This document shows, in pieces, positions 7,019-13,556 of a DNA stretch of 14,756 nucleotides. Position numbers and translations under genes: made by a program. Positions within the stretch are counted from its first letter, which is position 1; every line of letters begins with the position of its first letter. Below the pieces are notes generated by a model. That model was not told the origin of the DNA. It searched no databases and was given only the letters and a program-made list of their open reading frames with translations. The DNA is from Pavlovales sp. CCMP2436 (lineage: Eukaryota > Haptophyta > Pavlovophyceae > Pavlovales), in assembly GCA_026770615.1 (NCBI GenBank), contig MU631309.1, forward strand, positions 655,101 through 669,856. The letters run 5' to 3'.

Positions 7019-7335
7019 TAGTTAAACGTCCGTCCCCGGGAGGATCGCACTGGAAATGAGCGTCGAAAAAAACACTCAGATCCAGGGATCCACCCCGAGC
7101 ACACGGATACCGTCCCCACCGCTGATCAGTTCAGACACACGACGATCGACGACGACTCTCGACTGGCGCGCTGATCGATCTCCACTACATATCCCTCGCG
7201 TCGTCTGAAAATGCAGCACCGTCTGCAAGCGCGACACACCTATGCGACTCCCAAACCACTACTTCGTCACTAGCCTGCATCACATATATTGCGATTTTTG
7301 CCCCGAGGGACAGAAGTCGCAAATATACGCGGCTT
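7019..7335 (+). repeat. Family A repeat, copy 2
   Basis: Near full-length A copy, extending to AAATATACGCGGCTT, a terminal segment it shares only with the 8027 copy. It pairs with that copy as an inverted repeat around 7336-8026. Its hairpin stem is altered (GAGCGTCGAAAAAAACACTC), as in the 3840 fragment. Confidence 0.8.
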
Positions 7336-7385
7336 ATCTGATGGTCCAGCCTATTTCACCCCACCCCCATACTCAAGCAACAAAG

Positions 7386-7646
7386 TCAGGAACGTTATTT
7401 GTGGCGGACTCCGCTGCGCAAGCGCGCAGCACTCTCCTGTGGAAGATGAGACAGAAGATCGGCATGTGCGCACTTCGAGGGCACGCCAAGGTCATCATTG
7501 CGCGCGCGCGATTGGAGCGCACCGGCACCGGCACCGGCAACGGCGGCGGCACACGCACTGACAGCGACGACGACGGCAACCCCGACGAGTGGGCTGAGGG
7601 CGCGTACCACCTCTGCAGGGAGACACGGTTTGGGATCGGCGCCTAA
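7386..7646 (+). CDS. Exon-like ORF in the A-flanked core, unrecognised
   Basis: The open frame starts inside A copy 2 (ATG at 7242), but only the part after about 7386 looks like protein: segments such as LLWKMRQKIGMCALRGHAKV, an R-rich helix, a TGTGTGNGGG linker, then an acidic TDSDDDGNPDEW and stop at 7646. The upstream part is repeat sequence, so the true start or acceptor is uncertain. It may be part of whatever the A-flanked unit encodes, or a host exon fragment. No family is recognised. Confidence 0.3.
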   Translation, partial: SGTLFVADSAAQARSTLLWKMRQKIGMCALRGHAKVIIARARLERTGTGTGNGGGTRTDSDDDGNPDEWAEGAYHLCRETRFGIGA

Positions 7647-7648
7647 GT

Positions 7649-7686
7649 ATGCCGCCTGGGTGACTACATGCCGCCTGGGTGACTGA
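7649..7686. repeat. Two tandem 19-bp copies
   Basis: ATGCCGCCTGGGTGACTAC is followed directly by ATGCCGCCTGGGTGACTGA, just after the stop codon of the preceding ORF. It is a recent local duplication. Confidence 0.85.
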
Positions 7687-7863
7687 ATGTCGTCGCGCCT
7701 ACACGCTCGAAGTCGACCACTTTTGATGCAGAATGACTGCAACCCACTGCCTGCTGCCCTTTTCGTAGTTTAAAAAAAATCCCGGAACGATTTCCTGGAA
7801 ATTCCTTGCTTAAAAAAAAAAACCTGCTTTGCGTGCTCGCGGCACCAGGCGCGGGGCGCCAGC

Positions 7864-8026
7864 ATGTCGGAGGGAGTAGACGGCTCGAAGCCGACCCACT
7901 ATGTGATGCAGTCATGTGGATCGATGCCGATGGATGAGGACGGAGAGGCTACCCGACTCTTGCCTGATGAGGACGACGAGCAGGCCGAAGCAGTCATGCC
8001 CTCGGCCCTCGACAGCTCTCCTATCC
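7864..8026 (+). CDS. Acidic exon-like ORF, truncated by A repeat
   Basis: ATG in a favourable context (GCCAGCATGTCG). The frame encodes an acidic, Met-containing peptide (MSEGVDGSKPTHYVMQSC.. LLPDEDDEQAEAVMP..). At 8027 family A sequence begins; the frame continues 25 codons into the repeat to a stop at 8103, so the natural C-terminus is lost or lies beyond an unseen splice. A stretch near its 5' end (7878-7915) resembles 7704-7740 upstream. No function can be assigned. Confidence 0.35.
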
Positions 8027-8337
8027 AAGCCGCGCATATTTGTGGTTTTTGCGCCCCGGGGTATAAATCTCAACATATGCGAGCCAGGCTAGCGGGGAAG
8101 TAATGCTTGGGATGCGCGAAGGTGGGCCGCGCTCGCAGACGGTGCGAGGGAGAGCAGTGGAGGTCGGTCAGCGTGCCAGTCGAGAGTCGTCAGTCGTCAA
8201 TGGAATCGTCGTGTGGCTGAACTGATCAGCGGTGGGGACGGTATCCGTGTGCTCGGGGTGGATCCCTGAATCTGAGTGCTTTTCAACACTTGAATCCAGT
8301 GAGATCCTCCTGGGTCCGGACGTTTAACTAGAAACTT
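8027..8337 (-). repeat. Family A repeat, copy 3
   Basis: Near full-length A copy in inverted orientation to 7019-7335. An internal deletion removes about 18 bases (the GTCGTCTGAAAATGCAGC block), and a few bases are inserted near GACGATTCCATTGACG. Its outer end (AAGTTTCTAGTTAAACG) lies 18 bases from the stop codon of the minus-strand exon at 8356. Confidence 0.8.
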
Positions 8338-8355
8338 CCACGCATATCGAACCCT

Positions 8356-8606
8356 TCACCGGTCGGCGTGCGCCTTCTTGGCCTTCGCCATCGGGCCGTG
8401 CGCCGCGCGCAGAGCGCCAGCGAAGGGACGGAGGTCACGTAGCGCCTCCCATGACCCCCCGTCCTCGTTGGCGCTCGCCTCATCGAGCCAGCCATACTCC
8501 TTGTTTCTGGCTCGATCTTGGAACCCGTCATCGCAGAGGAAGATAGGCACCTGTTGGGGAACCAGACCGATTTTGAAAACGCGTTCTGTTGAAAGGTGTT
8601 CATAGA
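8356..8606 (-). CDS. Terminal exon of an unrecognised minus-strand gene
   Basis: Reading the minus strand down to TGA at 8356-8358 gives well-mixed protein-like sequence: VYEHLSTERVFKIGLVP, QQVPIFLCDDGFQDRARNKE, YGWLDEASANEDGG, then a basic, Ala-rich C-terminus (MAKAKKAHADR). No start codon precedes it; the frame is open back to 8634. A candidate acceptor, TTCGGGCAG, ends at 8607, which would make the exon begin in phase 1 at 8606. A second candidate (CCCCAACAG at 8551) would cut the good peptide in two, so I prefer the longer exon. Upstream exons must lie above 8607, probably beyond the motif field at 8608-9190. No family is recognised. The A repeat sits in its presumed 3' untranslated region. 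Confidence 0.5.
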
Positions 8607-8607
8607 C

Positions 8608-9190
8608 TGCCCGAAATTGAGTTTGTGAACGTGTTCACGTTCACGTTCACATTTTTTCGGGCAGTTGGTGAGTTAACTCACAGAGTTGGTGAGTTAACTC
8701 ACCAACTTGCGTTTGTGAACGTGTTCACTCACACTCGCACTCGCACTCACCAACCCTGGACAATTCTCAACTCCCACTCACACGCACTTACAGGCAATTA
8801 CAAACCCCCCATCGCGTGGCCACTCCCACTCCCGCTCCCACTCACTGCTTCAAATGTTGTGATTTACAAGCTCTGGTTATATGTGGCAGCTACCCGGGCG
8901 TGAGTTGGTGAGTTAACTCACAGAACCTGCGAGTTACCTCACGGGCCGCCTAAATTTAAATATTGGTCTAAAACCAGGCGAGCAATGAGATCAGCAGCTC
9001 GCACTCGTCACATAAAATATTTTAGGTTTAAAACGTTAGTTGGCGTCAGTTGGTGTCAAAGAACAGATAACTCACCAGTTGAGTGGGAGTTGCTGTAATT
9101 GGGAGAACATGTGAGTTGCTGTGAGTTCAACTCCCACTCGGGTCACTGGCGGATTGTGGTTGGGAGTGGGAGTTGTGAGTTACCTCACAT
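8608..9190. repeat. Field of TGAGTTAACTCA / GAGTGGGAGTTG motifs
   Basis: Palindromic GTGAGTTAACTCAC occurs three times (8668, 8689, 8907), the second inside a perfect 22-bp palindrome at 8685-8706. GTGAACGTGTTCAC occurs at 8625 and 8715. GAGTTACCTCAC occurs near 8930 and 9176. CAACTCCCACTC or its complement recurs near 8768, 9077, 9129 and 9160. 8608-8617 is the inverse of 8654-8663. A few more motifs lie at 10505-10537 and near 11066. Clustered short direct and inverted motifs resemble the subterminal binding sites of some DNA transposons. They also contain 5' splice-like GTGAGT on both strands. No gene frame is convincing here. Confidence 0.55.
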
Positions 9191-9221
9191 AGTGAACTCC
9201 CGGATCATCCAGGTTTACTCC

Positions 9222-9995
9222 ATGGAACGTGACCAGCAGGCGAGCGCCCCCCAGGCGGGGCTCGCTGGGACGGCGAGCTCCTTCGTGCCGACGGCGACCG
9301 ACGCGCGTGCGTGTCTGGTCGACCTCCGCGCGCGAGAGCACGCTTTGGTCCACGAGCAGTTCGAGATGCTCGTGGAGGAGAAGCGAAAGATGGCGCTCAA
9401 CGGAGAGGTGGTCACGGCGCAAGACTGTGACCACCGAGGCGTCTACCTCGTTACCCTCACCTACACGTTCGGCGAGGTGGGAGCCCCACAGGGCGCCGCG
9501 GCACGACCGGCCGGTCGCAACCGCGACGCTCCACGAGATCGCCCGCTGCTTGCAAAGGCCGGCCCCCGACTGCAAGGGCGCGCGCTCATCGCCGTCGGCG
9601 GGGATCTCGGGGAGGAGGCTCAACAACTGGAAGAAGAAGCACTGCGCTGATGGCACATTGCGGCCGGGGGCGGGGATGCGCGTGGCGGCTCGGACCGCCA
9701 AGCGCCGCGCCGGCTTGCCAGCACGGCAGGAGGCGACTGTCGCCCCGCGCTCCTCCCCCGCGGCCGCTGGGAAGCCGAGAGCCAATGCTTCAATGCTTCC
9801 TCCAGGGCACCAGCGAAGCCCGCGCAGACACGCACCTCGTCCGAATCCGATTCGGACGAGGACTCGGAGCTGCCGTTCGGCTCGGACGAGGACTCGGCGA
9901 TAGAGGAGGATATCGACGAGTCGCTCTCGGACGCAACCGAGGCGATGGCTGCACGATGCTTCGTCGGCGGATCGAAAGGCGGATCGAAACGCTAG
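9222..9995 (+). pseudogene. 5' part of a split gene, frame-broken; HTH-like and acidic segments
   Basis: It starts at an ATG in good context (CCATGGAACGTGAC). The frame gives MERDQQASAPQAG.., then a helical segment (EHALVHEQFEMLVEEKRK) and GVYLVTLTYTFGEV to about 9478. From about 9500 the next frame gives TATLHEIARCLQRP.. and GISGRRLNNWKKKH, reminiscent of a helix-turn-helix followed by a basic region. From about 9790 the original frame returns with an acidic tract (SSESDSDEDSELPFGSDED.., EEDIDES) and stops at 9993-9995. Two compensating shifts without plausible splice sites mean decay or assembly indels. A third frame (RRIERRIETLAGVGRTVRRG) suggests further continuation toward the exon ending at 10285. 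DNA-binding is only a guess from the HTH-like stretch. The 300-codon minus-strand ORF across it looks like a shadow. Confidence 0.4.
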
Positions 9996-10107
9996 CTGGA
10001 GTAGGCCGCACCGTGAGGCGCGGTAGCGCCACTGCAGGCGCAACGCCGCGTTGCGAGAACGCGGAAGGGGGGCACCTGGCACTGCCCCCCGCTGTCCCTC
10101 GTCTCAG

Positions 10108-10285
10108 GCGGGCTGAGGACCCAGCTGTAGAGCGGGGAATTCAGCCTACCGAGGGATCTTCGGAGCGCCGCAGGGGCGGTATGCAGCACCGCGCCGGGCG
10201 TCCAACGGACCCGATTCTCCCCGCTGTCCAAGTGGGGCCCCGCTGCCAGGCGGGGACTACGTGCTCAACGATTTGTTCACCACAG
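10108..10285 (+). CDS. Exon of the split plus-strand gene, ends at GT donor
   Basis: A strong acceptor (CCCGCTGTCCCTCGTCTCAG) ends at 10107, and the donor ACAG/GTGGGT sits at 10285/10286. In the frame used at the 3' end the peptide reads NSAYRGIFGAPQGRYAAP.. and then GGDYVLNDLFTT, with one base left over. That base joins AA at 11368 to give Glu, continuing EWVVTAELLSNGGS. The 5' boundary is less certain: this frame has a TGA just after 10107, so either a later acceptor (near 10119 or 10125) is used or a frameshift separates it from the other open frame (RAEDPAVERGIQPTEGSSER). The 3' half is well supported, the 5' half weakly. The product is unrecognised. Confidence 0.5.
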
Positions 10286-10288
10286 GTG

Positions 10289-10498
10289 GGTGCTGCATTT
10301 TCAGACGACGCGAGGGAGAGCAGTGGAGGTCGGTAAGCGCGCCAGTCGAGAGTCGTCAGTCGTCGATCGTCGTGTGGCTGAACTGATCAGCGGTGGGGAC
10401 GGTATCCGTGTGCTCGCGGTGGATCCCTGGATCTGAGTGTTTTTCAACACTTAAATCCAGTGAGATCCTCTCGGGGACGGACGTGTAACTAGAAACTT
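10289..10498 (-). repeat. Family A repeat, copy 4 (3'-truncated)
   Basis: Matches the first ~210 bases of family A in reverse. It begins at GGTGCTGCATTTTCAGACGA, three bases past the 5' splice site, and ends at AACTAGAAACTTA. It has the best-preserved hairpin of the family (10427-10460: outer stem CTGGAT/ATCCAG, inner stem GTGTT/AACAC, GAAA loop). Confidence 0.8.
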
Positions 10499-10812
10499 AC
10501 ACACTCACTTGTGAGTTGCTGGGGTGAGTTGACTCACGGTTAGTTACGAGCTCTGAAATACTCCCCTCTAAGCAGGGGCTGTACAGTAAGTACAGTCAGG
10601 GATTTACACATTCCCGGAATGCCACTGAAGTATTTCGGGAATTCCCGAGAATTATGGAAATATGTGGCTGGAAATCCCGGAAATATTTCCGGAATAGGGA
10701 ATGTGTTTCCAAACAAGACTAAAAACGTTGCAGATGTACCCCAAAACACCTCTAAGAGCTAGTCCAGCTACCAGTAGTAGCAGCTGGAGTGCCCCCCTAT
10801 GCCTAGTCGCGC

Positions 10813-11007
10813 CTAGTCGACGTCGTAAAGCTCATCGTCAGTGACCTGGCCGTGATTCGGGACGACTCTGGACTTGGGGGTGCGCTTCTTGGCGCTCTTG
10901 CGCTTGGGGACCTTGGCGTGCGGCTCGCCGAGGGGCACAATGAGCTTCCGCCCGGTAGAGGGAGCCCGGCCTAGCTTGTCCCTGCCGAACTGTCTCTGGT
11001 TGTAGCG
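10813..11007 (-). CDS. Terminal exon inside the hAT-like element
   Basis: The minus strand encodes 64 residues: RYNQRQFGRDKLGRAP.., a basic cluster KVPKRKSAKKRTPKSR that looks like a nuclear localisation signal, and an acidic end DDELYDVD followed by stop. The residue mix is clearly protein-like. In frame, a stop lies directly upstream (TAG at 11008-11010), and that TAG doubles as the intron acceptor. The intron at 11008-11107 (100 nt, AT-rich, GTAATG..CTCTAG) joins it in phase to a frame ending THYFTLSTRPPPSLPSRPPP. An alternative upstream frame (LFYTVYETATQPAVEAAAEL) looks more natural but does not splice in phase. It is probably the C-terminus of the element's own protein. I cannot match it to a transposase domain. 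Confidence 0.5.
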   Translation of the reverse strand, partial: RYNQRQFGRDKLGRAPSTGRKLIVPLGEPHAKVPKRKSAKKRTPKSRVVPNHGQVTDDELYDVD

Positions 11008-11107
11008 CTAGAGCGCTCTAAAGAAAATAATAATTTCAAAATTCAAATTCAAATCAACACGCATAAGTCAGTGAACTCACATTTCAAAATATTTAAAAAT
11101 TCATTAC
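11008..11107 (-). other. Small AT-rich intron in the element's gene
   Basis: Minus-strand GTAATG at 11107 and CTCTAG at 11008 bound a 100-nt AT-rich segment between GC-rich coding-like sequence. Joining the flanks keeps one frame open and removes the in-frame stop. Confidence 0.45.
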
Positions 11108-11367
11108 CGGCTCCGAGCTCGGCGGCGGCCTCGACGGCAGGCTGGGTGGCGGTCTCGTAGACAGTGTAAAATAGTGTGTTAACATCTGGGGGTCACCTAT
11201 GAACGCTGTAGCACTCCGCACCACAAAGCGCCGCGGAGCCACTGATTTTTTTTCCCGGGAATTCCGGGAATTCCCGCCGGGAATTCCCGGAACGGGAAAT
11301 TCCGGGAATATGGGGTGCCCAATTTTTTTTCCGGGAATATGAAATGTAAAACCCTGAGTTGACTTAG

Positions 11368-12014
11368 AATGGGTCGTTACGGCGGAGCTCCTCTCGAACG
11401 GGGGGTCGATGCCCGCACTGTTTGAGACGCGCAAGAGTGCCCCCCCCGTGTTCGGCTCGCCTGCACCGGCCAATTCGCTGGCCGCGATGCCTCCGGTGAT
11501 TGTGCGCGCTGAGCGTCCGCGCACCGCCGCTCCAAGGGCTACGCCGGGCGGGTACAGAGGGGATGCGCGGCCGACAAGCGCGATGCACGGTGGGAACTCG
11601 CCGCTCGCTCCGAGCGTGAGCACGCCCGGCACCGTCTTGCGCCGATCGGCTTTTAAGCTGGACGCGAGCTCGAGCGCCGACGCGCTTGCGGCCTTCGAGC
11701 CCTATCTCGCGGCGACACGCGCGCTCGCGAGCAGCCATGCGCCGGGCCCGCCGCAGACGCTGCGCAGGCCAGCGAGCATGAGCGGGCTGTTCTCCGCCGG
11801 GTCCACCATGGCCTTTGCAGAGTTGGTCGACCAACGCCCCGATGGCCGCAGTTCCTCGCCCAACCTCGCCATCCGTGCGGAGTATGAGCCCATGCCAGTG
11901 GACACCCGCGTCCCCGCGGACTTCCACGTGCACTCCTACTCGCCACTCTACCCGGCTTTGGGGGCCGCCAAGCAGGACGAGACTGATCGGCACGGGGTCG
12001 AATTTCTGGGGGAG
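11368..12014 (+). CDS. Large exon of the split plus-strand gene, Ser/Pro/Ala-rich
   Basis: Open without interruption for 647 nt, in phase with the exon ending at 10285. The peptide begins EWVVTAELLSNGGSMPALFE and continues through disordered Ser/Pro/Ala sequence: a VLRRSAFKLDASSSADALAA helix, QTLRRPASMSGLF with an R-R-x-S kinase-type site, and VPADFHVHSYSPLYPALG. It ends HGVEFLGE at GAG/GTACTT. Coding character stops there: the same frame beyond 12014 becomes AT-rich (KISLMYHT.., IYICVL). An ATG at 11409 could start a shorter product, but coding-like sequence extends upstream of it. The overlapping minus-strand 225-codon ORF is taken as a shadow. The family is unrecognised; composition suggests a largely disordered, possibly phospho-regulated protein. 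Confidence 0.6.
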
Positions 12015-12287
12015 GTACTTGTTTTGTTTATCTTCTACCATTTACCCCACTTCGGCGTAGCGCGTCGGAGCCTGCGTCGGAGCGCTAAGATTAGCTTGAT
12101 GTATCACACCGCCAGCCAGAACCCCCCTACATTAATATATATTTGCGTGCTCAGACAGTTTGCGACAGGAAGCGTCACTTTCAGGCGTGATCGTTTATAC
12201 ACGGACAGGTAGAGGCGGTGCTGTTTTTTATTAGCTCACCCCTCTCCTACATTAATAGCTCACTGCCCCCCCCCTCCCCCCCCCAAG
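12015..12287 (+). other. Intron 2 (273 nt)
   Basis: GTACTT at the 5' end, and a long C/T tract (12265-12284) followed by AAG at the 3' end. It contains AT-rich sequence and no exon. Both flanking exons are in phase 0. Confidence 0.5.
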
Positions 12288-12359
12288 GTGGACACGCTTG
12301 GGAACGGGGGGTGGGAGAGGCAGGACTTCCCCTCGCACAGCGCTGGGGGTCGCGAGCAG
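12288..12359 (+). CDS. 72-nt internal exon of the split gene
   Basis: A GC-rich island of 24 codons (VDTLGNGGWERQDFPSHSAG.. ending REQ) sits exactly between a C-rich acceptor (..CCCCAAG) and a donor (CAG/GTGCAT). It starts and ends in phase 0, as required by the GAG/GTACTT donor upstream. Microsatellite sequence begins about 30 bases downstream. It is too short to be detected by ORF length. The case rests on the coincidence of both splice motifs, phase and a sharp composition change. Confidence 0.5.
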
Positions 12360-12385
12360 GTGCATTTATTTTAATGCCATTGTCC

Positions 12386-12460
12386 TTACTACCGCCATCA
12401 CTACTACCACCACCACTACCACTACTACTCCTCCTACTACTACTACTACTACTACTACTC
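12386..12460. repeat. (ACT/ACC)n trinucleotide microsatellite
   Basis: An imperfect ACT/ACC/CCT run lies in the third intron and abuts the left end of the palindrome. Confidence 0.9.
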
Positions 12461-12643
12461 CCCGCCCAAAACGTTGGTTTCATTGGGCACACACTACGTT
12501 CGGAGGCCTTCCCGGCGTCTCCGTCGGTTGAAAAGTTAAAGCAGTCGCCTGGGACCTGGGGCACATTTGGCTAGCTGACGAGCGCCCACTCAAAATAAAA
12601 ATTGAGTGCTCGCGTTAATAAATAATTAAATACATTCAAAAAA

Positions 12644-12660
12644 TGTGTGTGTGTGTGTGT
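12644..12660. repeat. (TG)n microsatellite in left arm
   Basis: A TG run present only in the left arm of the palindrome. The right arm has ACTAACCACC-type sequence at the equivalent place. Confidence 0.9.
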
Positions 12661-12664
12661 TTTG

Positions 12665-12826
12665 AGAAACCAGCCGTCTGCGCCGCGGGGTCTCGGATCC
12701 CAGCCGCGCAGGGCCTGGAGATGGGGCCGCTGGACTGTGGGTGGCCTTGGTGCTTGCAGGGGTGCTCCCCGATCTCGCCGTGTCGCCTCTGAGGCGCGCG
12801 GGTGCGGCTGTCGCGCCCTCGTTCGC
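12665..12826 (-). pseudogene. Inverted second copy of the downstream exon (left palindrome arm)
   Basis: On the minus strand an acceptor (CGCCCCCCCTCCCAG) is followed by an open frame reading ANEGATAAPARLRGD.., SGSTPASTKATHSPAAP, ARLGSETPRRRRLVSQ. It mirrors the exon at 13029 on the plus strand. Here the frame is intact, but the segment lies on the opposite strand from the rest of the gene, so it cannot join those exons by ordinary splicing. Confidence 0.45.
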
Positions 12827-13028
12827 CTGGGAGGGGGGGCGATCAGGCGGGTCTTCGGAGGAGAAAGGCACACGGCTCGCCTATGAGGCGCGCGACGGCT
12901 CCTAGGGCCTTCTCCCGGTCCTTCGGCCTTCAGGGGGGCCGGGGAGCCGTCGCTCGCCTCATAGGCGAGCCGTATGCCCTTTTCCTCCGAAGACCCGCCT
13001 CATCGCCCCTGATCGCCCCCCGTCCCAG

Positions 13029-13208
13029 GCGAACGAGGGCATGACGGCTGCACCTGAACGCCTCAAGGCGACATGCCGAGCTCGGGGAGCACACCTGCAA
13101 GCACTAGGCCCGCCCAAAGCCCAGCAGTACCACCTCCGGGCGCGGCGCGGCTGGGATCTGAGTCCCCTCGGCGTAGACGGCCGGGTTCTCAAACTAACCA
13201 CCATTTTT
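13029..13208 (+). pseudogene. Exon of the split gene in the right palindrome arm, with a 1-base deletion
   Basis: The acceptor GATCGCCCCCCGTCCCAG ends at 13028, and phase 0 matches the exon ending at 12359. The peptide begins ANEGMTAAPERLK. Relative to the left arm one base is missing (CCTCAAGG against CCTCAGAGG). After it, the frame that matches the left arm best reads SGSTPASTRPAQSPAVPP.. RLGSESPRRRR (27 of 40 residues shared), whereas the direct continuation shares 23 of 39. A possible donor (TTT/GTATGT) is at 13208. Its status as a live exon is doubtful because of the deletion. The Ser/Pro/Arg style resembles the 11368-12014 exon. Confidence 0.4.
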
Positions 13209-13437
13209 GTATGTATTTTTATATTCGCATTTACGCGAGAACTCAATTTTTTTCTTAGTGGGCGCTTGTCAGCTAGCCAAATGTGACTCGGGGGCTTGAC
13301 GACTAGGCCCGAACTTTCCAGCCGGCGGGGACGCCATGAAGGCCTCCAAACGTGGTGTGTGCCCAATAAGACCAAGGTTTTGGCGCGGGGAGTACTGCGT
13401 CAGAATTGTAATGTGGGAAAAGGGGGCGCGCGCAGAT

Positions 13438-13543
13438 GGGTGTGCAAGTGAGTGCATGCGTGTGTGCGAATGTGTGCGTGTGGTGTGTGTGTGCAATTGT
13501 GTGCGTGTGTGTGTGCAATTGTGTGCGTGTGTGTGTGAGTATA
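13438..13543. repeat. TG-rich simple repeat tract
   Basis: TGTGTG runs interspersed with GCAATTGTGTGCG units, two of them in tandem (13492-13532). ORFs here encode only Cys/Val repeats and are not credible. Confidence 0.9.
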
Positions 13544-13556
13544 CATCCCACCCGAG

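Larger units (their letters stand above)
10597..11356. mobile_element. hAT-like element (760 bp) with terminal inverted repeats
   Basis: The left end CAGGGATTTACACATTCCCG and the inverted right end CAGGGTTTTACATTTCATAT.. share CAGGG, TTTACA and ATTCCCGGAA blocks. Both subterminal regions are packed with GGGAATTCCCGG-like palindromes (10612-10695; 11253-11339). CAGGG-type ends are common in hAT transposons. The expected 8-bp duplication is not intact: AGTACAGT on the left and AGTTGACT on the right agree at only 5 of 8 positions, so the class is tentative. Inside is a two-exon minus-strand coding remnant, too short for a whole transposase. Confidence 0.5.
10286..11367 (+). other. Intron (1082 nt) made almost entirely of mobile DNA
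   Basis: It begins GTGGGT and ends GTTGACTTAG. A family A copy begins at about 10289, three bases inside the intron. A hAT-like element (10597-11356) ends 11 bases before the acceptor. Only about 100 bases between them (10499-10596) belong to neither, and these hold GTGAGTTGACTCAC-type motifs like those at 8608-9190. Intron status is inferred from the phase match of the flanking exons. Confidence 0.5.
12454..13392. repeat. Large imperfect palindrome (~0.94 kb, arms ~465 bp)
   Basis: The sequence 12459-12920 is the inverted, diverged copy of 12922-13392, with the axis near 12921. In one 56-base stretch (12480-12535 against the right arm) I count 8 differences, 7 of them transitions. The centre folds as GGGCCTTCTCCCGG.. 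with AGCCGTCG-type flanks, and GGCTCGCCT..AGGCGAGCC hairpins occur in each arm. Outer ends read ACTACTCCCCGCCC and, inverted, AGTACTCCCCGCGCC. Each arm contains an exon-like segment, so this looks like an inverted duplication of genic DNA more than a simple transposon. Confidence 0.8.

Noticed and set aside
7954..7990. Hammerhead-type core (CTGATGAG)
   Set aside because: CTGATGAG is present near 7965, but there is no properly placed GAAA or closing stem. It lies in an acidic coding-like stretch where CCTGATGAGGAC simply encodes PDED.
9180..10082. 300-codon minus-strand ORF over the broken plus-strand gene
   Set aside because: It is long only because the antisense of GC-rich coding sequence has few stops. 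Its residues are Arg/Leu/Ser-rich with no regular features, while the plus strand shows helix, basic and acidic segments and joins to splice sites.
11364..12041. 225-codon minus-strand ORF over the 11368-12014 exon
   Set aside because: The plus strand has matching splice phases on both ends. The minus product is an Arg/Ala/His-rich shadow, and its start lies in the AT-rich intron.
12218..12574. 118-codon plus-strand ORF with poly-Leu run
   Set aside because: The Leu run is the translated ACT/CCT microsatellite. The ORF crosses the inferred intron, the 72-nt exon in another frame and the palindrome end.
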